Below, in pieces: positions 26,210 to 38,915 of a stretch of 64,000 nt of DNA; the first letter of the stretch is position 1; the number at the start of each line of letters is the position of its first letter. The notes below the pieces were generated by a model that saw only the letters and a program-made list of their open reading frames with translations, ran no database searches and was not told the DNA's origin. Source of the DNA: Caenimonas koreensis DSM 17982 (GTDB lineage Bacteria; Pseudomonadota; Gammaproteobacteria; Burkholderiales; Burkholderiaceae_C); NCBI RefSeq assembly GCF_009646335.1, contig NZ_WJBU01000011.1, positions 62,001 through 126,000 on the forward strand. The letters run 5' to 3'. A program made the translations under genes and the position numbers.

Positions 26210-27253
26210 TTATGTACGCGCGTACCAGCGCTGCATCGCAGCAGCACGGTGTGTCTGGAGCGCATCGCCTTCTGGCAGCCATGCGCTCGCCGATGCGGCC
26301 GCACGTAGCGTGAAATCGAGCAGCGCGAAGTGCCGTCGCAGCACGCGCTGCTGCCGGTGCTCGATCAGCGGGTTGAAGATGCCGTGGCGCGAGAAGAGCT
26401 GGCGCGGGTTCTTTCGCACCCACAGCCATGAACCCATCTCCAGCGTGAGCGGCAGGAAGACGCCCTGCCCCGCTTCGCACGCTTGCATGTACGAGTAGTC
26501 CCACAAGTCGCCATGCGCCAGGTACTGGCGGCTCTGCGGCTCGAACACGTAATGGTGGTGGTTGTTGCTCTGCTCGAAGATGTCGTTGAGCGCGTGCAGG
26601 TGCGCCAGATGTGCAATCGGCTGGCGGCGATGCGCCATCGGGAACCAGATGCGGTCTCGCATGCCGAAACCCGAATGGCAATCCAGCGCCAATGAAAACT
26701 TGCGCCCGTGCAACTCGCGCTGCACGACATCGCACAGCGCGGCGCTCTCTGGCTGCATCGGCTCACCCAGCCGACCGCGATACCACGGCAGGCCTGCACT
26801 GATGCGCTGCCCACCCACGAGGAATGGCACGGCGTCGAGTGCATCGACCGGCGCGTTGCGCATCAGGTCCACACCTTGCGGATTGGCGCGTGTGCCGCGC
26901 AGCATGCCGCCGGGATTGACGATGGGAATGAACACGACTCGCACACGCTCGAGCAACTGATGAAGCGACGAATCCCATTCGAGGCGCGAGACCAGGCTGT
27001 CGAGCCATGCAGTTACTACAGCCGACCCAATGCGCTCGAGGCCGTGCACACCGCCGACGTAGGCGACGCCAGCATCCGCGTGCGGATTACCCAGCGTGAC
27101 GACGTGCAGCGGCAATGTCTGGCCGGGGGTGCCTTGCACTTCGCAGGCGATGTGCCGCTGCGCATCGCTGCCCAGTCGAGACAGGACGCGTTCGAGCTCC
27201 TGGAGTTCGGGAACCCGCGCCTTCAACGCCAGCTGCGTTCGCGCAGGCGCCAC
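26210..27253 (-). CDS. M14 family zinc carboxypeptidase
   Basis: The catalytic set of M14 metallocarboxypeptidases is present: zinc ligands in GGVHGLERIG (HxxE) and LDCHSGFG, a substrate-binding RN in LMRNAPVD, and the general-base Glu in LTLEMGSW. The enzyme should cleave C-terminal residues from a peptide or amino-acyl conjugate; the substrate is unknown. The start is uncertain. The frame is open to a TTG at 27346, but the first 30 residues there are His/Arg/Cys-rich and look non-coding; GTG at 27253 (about 347 residues) is used here. In another frame, an ATG at 27339 opens into a hydrophobic stretch, so a frameshift near 27240 is possible. Confidence 0.75.
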   Translation of the reverse strand: MAPARTQLALKARVPELQELERVLSRLGSDAQRHIACEVQGTPGQTLPLHVVTLGNPHADAGVAYVGGVHGLERIGSAVVTAWLDSLVSRLEWDSSLHQLLERVRVVFIPIVNPGGMLRGTRANPQGVDLMRNAPVDALDAVPFLVGGQRISAGLPWYRGRLGEPMQPESAALCDVVQRELHGRKFSLALDCHSGFGMRDRIWFPMAHRRQPIAHLAHLHALNDIFEQSNNHHHYVFEPQSRQYLAHGDLWDYSYMQACEAGQGVFLPLTLEMGSWLWVRKNPRQLFSRHGIFNPLIEHRQQRVLRRHFALLDFTLRAAASASAWLPEGDALQTHRAAAMQRWYART

Positions 27254-27383
27254 AGCTGCAGCGCGACGAATTCCACGGCGCCGCGCATGCAAGCAGCGGC
27301 AATGGCGACGATGACGATGGGTTGGGTCATGGGTCGCATCGTGCAACCCATTTGTGGCACTACGATGAAAACGCGCGTTGGCG

Positions 27384-28493
27384 CTAGATCCACTGGCTCG
27401 GAATCAGCTGCTGGACGCTACCGGTGAAGTCCACCATCTTGTCGGTGTTGATCGACTGGACGGCAACGTAGGCCAGCAGGTCGGCGTCCGTCTCGAACAG
27501 GTGGCCCGGCCCCATCAGGGCTGTGACAGCGGCCACCTGGTCGGGCGTCGGGTCGATTTGCAACACCGTCTGGAAAAGATGGGTCACGAAGTCGGCCGCG
27601 CCGACGTCCGCGAGACCGAACAACTCGAGCAGTTCGTGGGAGAGCTCATTGATCGACGAAGTTGAGTCGGCCACCGACGCATACGTCCAGAGCGTGCCCG
27701 CACTCGGCTTGAAGCCGGTCCCGGCCCAAACCAGCGCTGCCAGGTTCCACAGCGAATCACCCACATGCGTGTCGAACGCAAAGGTCTTGTCGAAAGCCTG
27801 AACACGCTCTACATCGATATAGGTCGTGACGCGGCCCCACGCCGTCACCGTGAGGTGGTCCAGCGTGCCGCTCACGGCTGTGATGCCGTTAGACAGCGCG
27901 TAGAGCAACGCTGTGTCAGTGCCATCGCCGCCATCGAGTGTGTCGTTGCCGCCCTGGCCGCCATCGAGCGTGTCGTTGCCTGCAAAGCCGTAGATCTGGT
28001 CATTGCCCACGACGCCGGTCAGGTGATCGTCGTCCGCCGTGCCGTTCGTGACGGTGAAGGTTGGCGGCAACGGGTCGATCGTGATCGTGGCACCGGCAAA
28101 ATTTTTCGGCGTGCCCGCCTGCAGCGCGCCGAAACGATTCACGGACTGGCCGTTGCTTGGCAGCGCGAAATACACGACTGAATCGACACCGGCAAAGTTG
28201 ACCGTTCCGCTGGCCGTGAACAGGAAGTTGTCCGGAATGATGAAGTCGGGTTTGACAACGCCGATGTCAGCGAAGGCCTGCGTGGCAATCAGCACCGTTG
28301 TGTTGGCCGTCAGCTCGCTCGGCAAGTCGTGCGTGAACTCCAGCGTGTGCGTCGCGACGCCATTGCTGACGCTGATGTGCTGGCCCACCCAGTGGCCCTG
28401 GTCCTGGAAGTTGCCAACGGACAGCTCGATGTACTGCATCGTGCCATCGGCGTTGGAATAGATCTCGTTGATCTTGTACAGGTGGAAGGTCAT
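27384..28493 (-). CDS. Small RTX-type calcium-binding protein
   Basis: The 369-residue product has a unique N-terminal domain (residues 1-150), then a short block of glycine-aspartate nonapeptides (DDDHLTGVVGNDQIYGFAGN, followed by NDTLDGG twice) that bind calcium in RTX proteins, then a C-terminal helical part ending DLLAYVAVQSINTDKMVDF. RTX proteins are usually secreted unprocessed by type I systems, with an uncleaved C-terminal signal; no signal peptide is visible here and no type I exporter is nearby. I chose the ATG at 28493 (MTFHLYKINEIYSNADG) over one 12 codons upstream. Function unknown. Confidence 0.8.
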   Translation of the reverse strand: MTFHLYKINEIYSNADGTMQYIELSVGNFQDQGHWVGQHISVSNGVATHTLEFTHDLPSELTANTTVLIATQAFADIGVVKPDFIIPDNFLFTASGTVNFAGVDSVVYFALPSNGQSVNRFGALQAGTPKNFAGATITIDPLPPTFTVTNGTADDDHLTGVVGNDQIYGFAGNDTLDGGQGGNDTLDGGDGTDTALLYALSNGITAVSGTLDHLTVTAWGRVTTYIDVERVQAFDKTFAFDTHVGDSLWNLAALVWAGTGFKPSAGTLWTYASVADSTSSINELSHELLELFGLADVGAADFVTHLFQTVLQIDPTPDQVAAVTALMGPGHLFETDADLLAYVAVQSINTDKMVDFTGSVQQLIPSQWI

Positions 28494-28548
28494 GGCCGCG
28501 AGTATCCGCGCAGCCTTTCGAACGGGCAAGCCACCGGGCCCGCCCGCT

Positions 28549-29094
28549 TCAGACTGGAATCAGCGCGACGTGCGGCAGCGCAGGCAGCATCACTTCAATG
28601 GCGTCGCCCGTGCGCACCTCGCCGCCCTGCAGCACGATGCCCATCACGCCCGCCTTGCGAATGAGGTTGCCCTGCGCATCGCGATCGAGCACGGCCGCCG
28701 TCAGGCCGAGCTGGAACTTGTCGATCTGCGAACACGGATTGCGCAGGCCTGTGATTTCAACGATTGCATCGGCACCGATGCGAAGGCGCGTGCCAGTGGG
28801 CAGCGCCAGCACATCGAGGCCGCGTGTAGTGATGTTCTCGCCAAGGTCGCCAGGGAACACGGCGAAGCCGCCAGCAACCAGTTCATCGAACAGCTCCGCA
28901 TGCAGCAGATGCACTTGCCGCAAGTTGGGTTGCGACGCATCGCGTGCCACGCGCGAGCGATGCTGCACCGTCACGCCGGCATGCGTATCACCCTGCACGC
29001 CCAGGCCTTCGAGCAAGGTGATCGCCTCTTCAGTGAACTTGCTGAAGCTGTGGCTCGTGCTCGCGTGGACGGCAACAACGCGCGGCTGCGACAT
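28549..29094 (-). CDS. MOSC domain-containing protein
   Basis: The 181-residue protein is a stand-alone MOSC (molybdenum cofactor sulfurase C-terminal) domain, related to YiiM and MOSC sulfur carriers: GLGVQGDTHAGVTVQHRSR, AVFPGDLGENITTRGLDV and NPCSQIDKF (with the conserved cysteine) are characteristic. Such proteins are thought to bind or handle the molybdenum cofactor or sulfur. It starts directly after the glmM stop with no gap, so it is likely the last gene of the rlmE-ftsH-folP-glmM transcript. Confidence 0.88.
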   Translation of the reverse strand: MSQPRVVAVHASTSHSFSKFTEEAITLLEGLGVQGDTHAGVTVQHRSRVARDASQPNLRQVHLLHAELFDELVAGGFAVFPGDLGENITTRGLDVLALPTGTRLRIGADAIVEITGLRNPCSQIDKFQLGLTAAVLDRDAQGNLIRKAGVMGIVLQGGEVRTGDAIEVMLPALPHVALIPV

Positions 29095-30429
29095 TCAACC
29101 GGCCTTCACCGCCTGCGCGAGTCGCTCGGCCATCGACCTGGCCACAGACTCTTCGCGGGCTTCGACCATGAGCCGCAGCAAAGGCTCTGTGCCACTCGCG
29201 CGGATCAGGACGCGGCCCTGCCCCGCGAGCTCGGTTTCGACTTTGCGGCTCTCCGCGGCCAGCGCTTCGCTCTTTTTCCAGTCCTGCCCGGGTTGCAGCC
29301 GCACGTTGATGAGGCACTGCGGAAAGATCGTGACGTCTTCAAGCAGTTGCGCCACCGACTTGCCACTGCGCACCACTGCATTGAGCACTTGCAACGCGCT
29401 GATGAGGCCATCGCCCGTGGTGTGCCTGTCGAGTGCGAGCAAGTGGCCAGAGCCCTCGCCGCCCAGCAGCCAGCCGTGGCGGTCGAGTTCTTCGAGCACG
29501 TAGCGGTCACCGACTTTGGCCCGCACGAACTGCAGGCCGCGGGCCTTGAGGGCGATCTCGACGGCCATGTTGGTCATCAACGTGCCGACGACCCCTGGCA
29601 CCTTCTCACCGTTCGCCAGACGGTCGGCGGCAAGTAGATAGAGCAGCTCGTCGCCGTTGAACAGGCGCCCGTTGTTGTCCACGACTTGCAGGCGGTCAGC
29701 GTCGCCATCGAGCGCAACGCCAAAGTCGGCCTTGTGCTGCTTCACGGCGGCCACGAGTGCGTCGGGGTGGGTAGCGCCCACATGGTCGTTGATGTTCAGG
29801 CCGTCAGGCGCGCAGCCGATGCAGATCACTTCGGCGCCCAGCTCGTGGAACACCTTGGGCGCAACCTGGTACGCCGCGCCATGGGCCGCATCGACCACGA
29901 TGGTCTTGCCGCGCAAGGTGAGGTCGCTGGCGAAGGTGCCTTTGCAGAATTCGATGTAGCGGCCTGCCGCGTCGTCCAGGCGGCGGGCCTTGCCGAGCGT
30001 GGCGGAATCAGCCCACACGGGCGGCTCGTCGAGCGCGGCTTCAACGGCGATTTCCCATTCGTCAGGCAGCTTCGTGCCCTGCGCGCTGAAGAACTTGATG
30101 CCGTTGTCCGCGAATGCGTTGTGGCTTGCACTGATCACCACGCCCAGGCTCGCGCGCTGCGCCCGCGTCAGGTAGGCCACGCCCGGTGTGGGCAGCGGGC
30201 CGAGCAGCACGACATCAACGCCGGCGGAGTTGAAGCCCGATTCCAGCGCGCTCTCGAGCATGTAGCCGGAGATGCGGGTGTCCTTGCCGATCAGCACGGT
30301 GGGGCGCGCCTCTTTCTTCTTCAGCACACGGCCTACGGCATGTGCAAGGCGCAGCACAAAGTCGGGCGTGATCGGCGGTTGGCCGACCGTGCCACGGATG
30401 CCGTCTGTGCCGAAATATTTTCTTGTCAT
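29095..30429 (-). CDS. glmM: Phosphoglucosamine mutase
   Basis: GlmM turns glucosamine-6-phosphate into glucosamine-1-phosphate for peptidoglycan and lipopolysaccharide. The 444-residue protein has the four domains of the family: FGTDGIRG at the start, the phosphoserine loop [16 protein letters not shown] with Ser102, the metal loop DGDADR and the C-terminal [10 protein letters not shown]. It lies 12 nt after folP in the conserved ftsH-folP-glmM order. Confidence 0.97.
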   Translation of the reverse strand: MTRKYFGTDGIRGTVGQPPITPDFVLRLAHAVGRVLKKKEARPTVLIGKDTRISGYMLESALESGFNSAGVDVVLLGPLPTPGVAYLTRAQRASLGVVISASHNAFADNGIKFFSAQGTKLPDEWEIAVEAALDEPPVWADSATLGKARRLDDAAGRYIEFCKGTFASDLTLRGKTIVVDAAHGAAYQVAPKVFHELGAEVICIGCAPDGLNINDHVGATHPDALVAAVKQHKADFGVALDGDADRLQVVDNNGRLFNGDELLYLLAADRLANGEKVPGVVGTLMTNMAVEIALKARGLQFVRAKVGDRYVLEELDRHGWLLGGEGSGHLLALDRHTTGDGLISALQVLNAVVRSGKSVAQLLEDVTIFPQCLINVRLQPGQDWKKSEALAAESRKVETELAGQGRVLIRASGTEPLLRLMVEAREESVARSMAERLAQAVKAG

Positions 30430-30441
30430 GGAATGCCTCTT

Positions 30442-31272
30442 TTAATTATTGCCTGCTGCCATCGCGCCGAACACCTTCAGGGCGGCAACAGTTTCCTTCA
30501 CGTCATGCACGCGCACGATGTGCGCGCCGCGCTCGACGGCGAGCACCGCTGCCGACACGCTGGGGATGAGCCGATCGTTGACGTCCAGCCCCGTCACGCT
30601 GCCGAGTGACGACTTGCGCGACCAGCCTGCGACGAGCGCATGGCCTGCGAGCAACTCGTGCTGCCGCGCCAGCAGTGCGAAATTCTGTTCCACCGTCTTG
30701 CCAAAGCCAATGCCCGGGTCCCAGGCGATGCGCGCAGGGGCAACGCCCGCCTCGCGCAGCAGGCGCGTTGCGCCGTCGAGGAAGGCGCGCACCTGCGGCA
30801 CGGCATCGCCTTCCATCGGCGAGCGCTGCATGGTTTGCGGCTCGCCATGCATGTGCATCACGCACACGCCACACGACGCATGTGCAGCGATCACCTCGCG
30901 CGCGCCTGGCTGGCGCACGCCCCAGATGTCATTGATGATGTCTGCGCCCAAATCAAGCGCCTGCTGCATCACTTGCGGCTTGTACGTGTCCACAGACACC
31001 GGCACGCCGAGCGACACAGCCTCACGCAGCACAGGCAGCACGCGGGCGAGCTCTTCATCGAGCGGAACCGGCGGCGTGCCGGGCCGGCTGGATTCGCCGC
31101 CAATGTCGAGGATGTCCGCGCCTTCTTGCAGCAGCTTCTGGCAGTGATCGAGCGCCGCCTTGGTGCTGGCGTAGTGGCCGCCGTCCGAAAACGAATCAGG
31201 CGTCACGTTGACGATGCCCATGACCTTCGGCTGCGAAAGATCGATGAGGTAGCGGCTGGTTTGCCAATGCAT
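30442..31272 (-). CDS. folP: Dihydropteroate synthase
   Basis: FolP joins para-aminobenzoate to a pterin diphosphate in folate synthesis and is the sulfonamide target. The 276-residue TIM barrel carries the signatures GIVNVTPDSFSDGG and ILDIGGESSRPG and the C-terminal pterin and diphosphate-binding residues in GWSRKSSLG and VRVHDV. The ATG at 31272 is chosen; an upstream in-frame start would lie in the palindromic element between ftsH and folP. Confidence 0.97.
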   Translation of the reverse strand: MHWQTSRYLIDLSQPKVMGIVNVTPDSFSDGGHYASTKAALDHCQKLLQEGADILDIGGESSRPGTPPVPLDEELARVLPVLREAVSLGVPVSVDTYKPQVMQQALDLGADIINDIWGVRQPGAREVIAAHASCGVCVMHMHGEPQTMQRSPMEGDAVPQVRAFLDGATRLLREAGVAPARIAWDPGIGFGKTVEQNFALLARQHELLAGHALVAGWSRKSSLGSVTGLDVNDRLIPSVSAAVLAVERGAHIVRVHDVKETVAALKVFGAMAAGNN

Positions 31273-31280
31273 GACGGGAA

Positions 31281-31366
31281 GGTTGAGCGTTCGGCGTGGG
31301 GCGTTCGGCGCCAAGCCCGGCACTACGCCTGCGCGACGCTCAACGCCCGACGCTCAACGCTCAACC
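31281..31366. repeat. REP-like palindromic element, copy 1 (folP-ftsH gap)
   Basis: The whole gap between folP and ftsH is a long imperfect inverted repeat built from 7-bp units of the type GCGTTGA/GCGTTCG. The left arm begins GGTTGAGCGTTCGGCG at 31281 and the right arm ends CGCTCAACGCTCAACC at 31366. A related element lies in the greA-carB gap 4.2 kb away. Confidence 0.7.
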
Positions 31367-31368
31367 CC

Positions 31369-33273
31369 TCAAGCAGCTGTAGGCGCCGGGTCGGCACCTA
31401 CCGGCGTGCCACCCGAGCCGCCCGTGGGCGTGCGCGGCGTGAAGTCCTTGGGCGGGCGCGGGTCCTTGCCGGCCATGATGTCGTCGAGCTGGTCGGCGTC
31501 GATGGTTTCCCATTCGAGCAGCGCCTTGGCCATCGCGTGCATCTTGTCCTGGTTGTCCTCGATCAGCTTGCGGGCCAGGGCGTATTGCTCGTCGATGATG
31601 CGACGCACTTCCTGGTCGACCTTCTGCATGGTTTGCTCGGACATGTTAGTCGTCTTGGTGACCGAGCGGCCCAGGAACACTTCGCCTTCGTTCTCGGCAT
31701 AGACCATCGGGCCCAGCGCGTCGGTCATGCCGTAGCGCATCACCATGTCTCGGGCGATCGTCGTGGCACGCTCGAAGTCGTTCGAAGCGCCCGTCGTCAT
31801 TTGGTTCATGAAGACTTCTTCGGCGATACGGCCACCAAACAGCATCGCTATCTGGTTCAGCATGTACTCGCGGTCGTAGCTGTAGCGGTCCTGCGCGGGC
31901 AGGCTCATCGTCACGCCGAGGGCACGGCCGCGCGGGATGATCGTGACCTTGTGCACCGGGTCCGTCTTGGGCAGCATCTTGCCGATGAGCGCGTGCCCTG
32001 CCTCGTGATAGGCGGTGTTGCGACGCTCTTCCTCGGGCATGACCATGCTCTTGCGCTCGGGGCCCATGAAGATCTTGTCTTTGGCCTTCTCGAAGTCCTG
32101 CATTTCGACGACGCGAGCACTGCGGCGCGCTGCCATCAAGGCGGCTTCATTGCAGAGGTTGGCCAGGTCAGCACCCGACATGCCGGGCGTGCCGCGTGCG
32201 ATCACGCTGGCATTCACGTCCTGGCCGATCGGAATCTTGCGCATGTGCACATTCAGAATCTGCTCGCGGCCGCGGATATCGGGCAGCTGCACGTACACCT
32301 GGCGGTCGAAACGGCCAGGGCGCAGCAATGCGGCGTCCAGAATGTCAGGGCGGTTCGTGGCAGCCACGACGATCACGCCGAGGTTGGTTTCAAAGCCGTC
32401 CATCTCGACGAGCATCTGGTTGAGCGTTTGCTCGCGCTCGTCATTGCCACCACCCAGGCCCGCGCCGCGCTGGCGGCCGACGGCATCGATTTCGTCGATG
32501 AAGATGATGCAAGGTGCGTTCTTCTTGGCGTTCTCGAACATGTCGCGGACACGGGCAGCGCCCACGCCAACGAACATCTCGACGAAGTCGGAACCGGAGA
32601 TCGAGAAGAACGGAACCTTCGCTTCGCCAGCAATGCCCTTTGCGAGCAGAGTCTTGCCGGTACCCGGAGGCCCGACCAGCAGCAGGCCGCGCGGGATGCG
32701 CCCGCCGAGCTTCTGGAATTTCTGGGGGTCTTTCAGGAAGTCGACGACTTCCTTGACTTCTTCCTTCGCTTCGTCGCAGCCGGCGACGTCCGCAAAGGTG
32801 ACCTGGTTGTTGTTCTCGTCGAGCATGCGCGCTTTGCTCTTGCCGAAGCTGAAAGCGCCGCCCTTGCCGCCGCCTTGCATCTGGCGCATGAAGTACACCC
32901 ACACGCCAATCAGCAGCAGCATCGGGCCCCAGCTGACCAGCAGCGTCATGAGCAAAGAGCCCTCTTCACGCGGCTTGACGTCGAACTTCACCTTGTTATT
33001 GATCAGGTCGCCAACCAGGCCCCGGTCGAGGTAGGTGGCAGTGGTGCGGACCTTGGTGCCGTCTTCCTTGACGGCGACGATTTCCGTGCCGCCCTGGCCT
33101 TCCTGGATGACGGCGTTCTTGATGCGGCCGCCGCGGACTTCTTCAAGGAAGTCGGAGTAGCCCACCACGGAAGCACCTGCGGCACCACGCGTGTCGAACT
33201 GCTTGAACACGGTGAAAAGCACGAGGGCTATGACAAGCCACACGGCAATTTTCGAGAACCACTGATTATTCAA
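31369..33273 (-). CDS. ftsH: ATP-dependent zinc metalloprotease FtsH
   Basis: FtsH is the membrane-anchored AAA protease that degrades LpxC, RpoH and damaged membrane proteins. The 634-residue protein has two transmembrane helices (about 7-24 and 100-120) with a periplasmic domain between, Walker A GPPGTGKT, Walker [12 protein letters not shown], the second region of homology ending RPGRFDRQ, and the zinc site HEAGH. The start is TTG at 33273 (reading [13 protein letters not shown]): it has GGAGACG 5-10 nt upstream, and no ATG lies near the conserved N-terminus. The tail is proline/threonine/glycine-rich. Confidence 0.96.
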   Translation of the reverse strand: MNNQWFSKIAVWLVIALVLFTVFKQFDTRGAAGASVVGYSDFLEEVRGGRIKNAVIQEGQGGTEIVAVKEDGTKVRTTATYLDRGLVGDLINNKVKFDVKPREEGSLLMTLLVSWGPMLLLIGVWVYFMRQMQGGGKGGAFSFGKSKARMLDENNNQVTFADVAGCDEAKEEVKEVVDFLKDPQKFQKLGGRIPRGLLLVGPPGTGKTLLAKGIAGEAKVPFFSISGSDFVEMFVGVGAARVRDMFENAKKNAPCIIFIDEIDAVGRQRGAGLGGGNDEREQTLNQMLVEMDGFETNLGVIVVAATNRPDILDAALLRPGRFDRQVYVQLPDIRGREQILNVHMRKIPIGQDVNASVIARGTPGMSGADLANLCNEAALMAARRSARVVEMQDFEKAKDKIFMGPERKSMVMPEEERRNTAYHEAGHALIGKMLPKTDPVHKVTIIPRGRALGVTMSLPAQDRYSYDREYMLNQIAMLFGGRIAEEVFMNQMTTGASNDFERATTIARDMVMRYGMTDALGPMVYAENEGEVFLGRSVTKTTNMSEQTMQKVDQEVRRIIDEQYALARKLIEDNQDKMHAMAKALLEWETIDADQLDDIMAGKDPRPPKDFTPRTPTGGSGGTPVGADPAPTAA

Positions 33274-33311
33274 ACTGCGTCTCCGAAGAAGATATGCACT
33301 AGCTGATGCCC

Positions 33312-33328
33312 ATTCTAGGCCTTTCAAG
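33312..33328 (-). promoter_or_regulatory. Candidate ftsH promoter elements
   Basis: In the 127-nt rlmE-ftsH gap the minus strand has TAGAAT (33317-33312), a good -10, and just upstream CTTGAAA (33328-33322), which equals the -35 of heat-shock (sigma-32) promoters. The matching sigma-32 -10 is poor, so which sigma factor reads it is uncertain. Confidence 0.35.
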
Positions 33329-33400
33329 CCATGCAATGATGTATTTTCGCGACGGGTGCCAGGGGCGGAAGTGACGCAATTGCCACCGGTGCACCTTGTG

Positions 33401-34072
33401 TCATTTCCCTGTCTTCAGACCCACGCCCACAAGGAAGGTTTCGGACGACTTGTCGCGGGATGCCTTGGGTTTGATGGGCTTGACGACGCGAAACGATTCC
33501 TTGAAGTGCTTGACAAGCTGACTGTAGCCGCTGCCATGGAAAAGCTTGGTCACCAATGCCCCTTCTGGCTTCATGTGTGCCTGGCTGAATTCCACCGCAA
33601 GCTCCACCAGGTGCGCGATACGCATCGCGTCTGACGACTCAATGCCCGACAGGTTGGGCGCCATGTCTGAAATCACCACGTCTGCCTTGCGGCCGCCCAG
33701 CTGGGCAGCCACCTGCGCCAGCACCTCGGGCTCGCGGAAGTCACCCTGGATAAACGTCACGCCCTCGATAGGCTCCATGGGCAGGATGTCCATGGCGATG
33801 ATGGTGCCGTTGAGCTCACCTGCCGCAGCGCCTGCGGGCGACATCTTGCGGCGCACATACTGGCTCCAGGCGCCCGGCGTCGAGCCGAGGTCAACAACGA
33901 CAGCGCCCGGCTTGATCAGGCCGAGCTGCTCATCAATTTCCTTGAGCTTGTAGGCCGCGCGGGCGCGATAGCCGTCCCGCGTGGCCATCTTCACGTAGGG
34001 ATCGTTGATGTGGTCGTTCAGCCAGGACCGGTTCTTGACCTTGCTGCCACTCTTCTTTGTCTTTGCGTTCAT
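33401..34072 (-). CDS. rlmE: 23S rRNA 2'-O-methyltransferase RlmE (FtsJ)
   Basis: RlmE methylates the ribose of U2552 in 23S rRNA. The 223-residue protein has a basic N-terminus ([15 protein letters not shown]), the SAM-binding motif [15 protein letters not shown] and the catalytic K-D-K residues in [19 protein letters not shown] and [10 protein letters not shown]. The ATG at 34072 is preceded by GGTGGGAAG. It is divergent from yhbY with only 24 nt between the two start codons. Confidence 0.96.
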   Translation of the reverse strand: MNAKTKKSGSKVKNRSWLNDHINDPYVKMATRDGYRARAAYKLKEIDEQLGLIKPGAVVVDLGSTPGAWSQYVRRKMSPAGAAAGELNGTIIAMDILPMEPIEGVTFIQGDFREPEVLAQVAAQLGGRKADVVISDMAPNLSGIESSDAMRIAHLVELAVEFSQAHMKPEGALVTKLFHGSGYSQLVKHFKESFRVVKPIKPKASRDKSSETFLVGVGLKTGK

Positions 34073-34082
34073 GCTTCCCACC

Positions 34083-34088
34083 CATAAT
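34083..34088 (+). promoter_or_regulatory. Candidate -10 of the yhbY promoter
   Basis: CATAAT at 34083-34088 ends 8 nt before the yhbY ATG, so transcription would start at or next to the start codon. No ribosome-binding site precedes the ATG, which agrees with a leaderless message. No clear -35 is seen. Confidence 0.45.
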
Positions 34089-34096
34089 ACGTGCCC

Positions 34097-34573
34097 ATGC
34101 CTGCCATCCAGTTAACCATTGCCGAGCGCAAGGCGCATCGCGCCGAAGCCCACCACCTCGACCCCGTTGTCATGATCGGCAACGACGGCCTCACGCCCAA
34201 CGTGAAAAAAGAGGCTGATGCCGCCCTGAAGTCCCACGGCCTGATCAAGATCCGCGTCCAGGGCGACTCTCGCGAGGCCCGTGAAGCGATTTACGCCCAG
34301 CTTTGCGACGAGCTTGGTGCAGCGCCCATCCAGCACATCGGCAAACTGCTCGTGCTCTGGCGCCCCAAGGTCGCCAAGGAGAAAACGCCTGACGAAGACC
34401 GCATGGCCGGCCCACGCGAATTCAAGGTGCTCAAGTACAGCAAGCGCGGCGGCCAGCGGCCCGAGGTCAAAACCCTGCGCGTGCTGGGCAACCAGCGGCT
34501 GACGGCCGGTGGCCAGGTGCGCCGTGCCAAGCCGCCCAAGCAGAAGTCGGTCAAGAAGGGCCGGCAGACTTAA
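34097..34573 (+). CDS. yhbY: YhbY family RNA-binding protein (CRS1/YhbY domain)
   Basis: YhbY binds pre-50S ribosomes. The 158-residue product has one CRM domain (residues 1-98) with [19 protein letters not shown], the GxxG-like loop GNDGLT and [13 protein letters not shown], then a basic tail ending [11 protein letters not shown] that is longer than in the E. coli protein (97 residues). The ATG at 34097 is preferred over GTG at 34091. It is divergent from rlmE, and its end overlaps the convergent DUF4149 gene by 4 bp. Confidence 0.9.
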   Translation: MPAIQLTIAERKAHRAEAHHLDPVVMIGNDGLTPNVKKEADAALKSHGLIKIRVQGDSREAREAIYAQLCDELGAAPIQHIGKLLVLWRPKVAKEKTPDEDRMAGPREFKVLKYSKRGGQRPEVKTLRVLGNQRLTAGGQVRRAKPPKQKSVKKGRQT

Positions 34574-35019
34574 TTCGCTTCCGGCACCTGGCACACCCCG
34601 GGCGCCGAAGTCACCTTCCACAAAACGGTGCCAGCGCAGAGCCACTGCAAAAAGTACATCACGCTGCCCACCGAGTGCCAGAACCGCAGGTCCTGCCTCG
34701 CGATGATGTGAGGCGCCACCGCGAACTCGGCCAGCACCGCCAGCAGCACGCCTGCAAAGAGATACATCAGCACGCCGTGCTTCCAGTCCATCGACGCCAC
34801 CTCTTCAGTGGCGCGCGCCGACAGCATCACCACGATGCCGCAGCCGATGGAGACCCATGTTTGCGCTGTGAACAGCCTGGCTGCCATGCGGCCTGCGTCA
34901 GCGGGCGTGGGCAGGTTGGCAAACAGCAGCGGCACGACGATGAAGCCGATGGTGGTGAGGCTGCCCCACCACAGAGCGCAGGCCAGCACCCCTGCCCTGG
35001 CCTTCCAGCCGCCGCTCAT
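34570..35019 (-). CDS. DUF4149 domain-containing membrane protein
   Basis: The 149-residue protein has four hydrophobic helices (about residues 7-32, 48-66, 80-98 and 120-140) and matches the DUF4149 pattern, including GWKARAGVLACALWWGSLT and FTAQTWVSIGCG. Function is unknown. I start it at ATG 35019, which leaves 31 nt after the greA stop; the frame is open further upstream but into greA. Location after carB-greA is common in this group. Confidence 0.8.
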   Translation of the reverse strand: MSGGWKARAGVLACALWWGSLTTIGFIVVPLLFANLPTPADAGRMAARLFTAQTWVSIGCGIVVMLSARATEEVASMDWKHGVLMYLFAGVLLAVLAEFAVAPHIIARQDLRFWHSVGSVMYFLQWLCAGTVLWKVTSAPGVCQVPEAN

Positions 35020-35050
35020 GTCGGTCAAAGTGCTTTTCAGTTGCGGCGAA

Positions 35051-35527
35051 TCAGATGTAGTGCACAGCGACGATCTCAAACCGCCGCACGCCGCCGGGGG
35101 CCTCAACAACGGCAACGTCGCCCTCTTCCTTGCCGATCATTGCGCGCGCGATGGGGCTGGAGATATTGATCAGGCCCTGCTTCAGGTCAGCCTCGTCTTC
35201 GCCGACGATCTGGTACTTCACCTTCGTGCCCGTCTTTTCTTCCTCGAGCTCGACGGTGGCGCCGAAAACAACTCGGCCGTTCGCATCGACCGAGGTCGGG
35301 TCAATGACTTGCGCGGCCGAAAGCTTGCTCTCGATTTCCTGGATGCGGCCTTCGATGAAGCCCTGGCGGTCCTTGGCGGCTTCGTACTCAGCGTTCTCGG
35401 AAAGATCGCCTTGCGCACGCGCTTCGGAGATGGCGTTGATCACGCCAGGACGGTCGACCGTCTTCAGGCGGTGCAACTCGGCCTTCAGCTTTTCGAAGCC
35501 GCGCGTGGTGATCGGGATGGTAGGCAT
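35051..35527 (-). CDS. greA: Transcription elongation factor GreA
   Basis: GreA rescues backtracked RNA polymerase by stimulating transcript cleavage. The 158-residue protein starts [18 protein letters not shown], has the N-terminal coiled coil with the acidic tip ([19 protein letters not shown], where Asp and Glu act in cleavage) and the C-terminal FKBP-like domain with [14 protein letters not shown]. The ATG at 35527 lies within the edge of a palindromic element separating it from carB. Confidence 0.97.
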   Translation of the reverse strand: MPTIPITTRGFEKLKAELHRLKTVDRPGVINAISEARAQGDLSENAEYEAAKDRQGFIEGRIQEIESKLSAAQVIDPTSVDANGRVVFGATVELEEEKTGTKVKYQIVGEDEADLKQGLINISSPIARAMIGKEEGDVAVVEAPGGVRRFEIVAVHYI

Positions 35528-35531
35528 TATG

Positions 35532-35642
35532 GGTTGGGCGTTGAGCGTTGAGGGTTGAGCGTGGAAATGCCCGCAGTGGTTGAGATTGTCGCCGAAGCGC
35601 TGGCGCAGGGCGACAACACGCCCGACGCCGAACGCCCAACGC

Positions 35643-35648
<6 letters not shown>
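35532..35648. repeat. REP-like palindromic element, copy 2 (greA-carB gap)
   Basis: The left arm begins GGTTGGGCGTTGAGCGTTGA (35532) and the right arm ends GCCCAACGCTCAACC (35648), an imperfect inverted repeat of the same GCGTTGR-type units as copy 1. An inner stem TTGTCGCC/GGCGACAA lies in the loop. The right arm includes the carB stop codon. Confidence 0.7.
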
Positions 35649-38897
<3,249 letters not shown>

Positions 38898-38915
38898 TTT
38901 TTTCCTGTCAGTCCT

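Noticed and set aside
30640..33306. An 888-residue open frame on the plus strand opposite folP and ftsH
   Set aside because: It is antisense to two well-recognised genes, its translation is rich in Arg, His and Ala with no family resemblance, and long antisense frames are common in DNA of this GC content.
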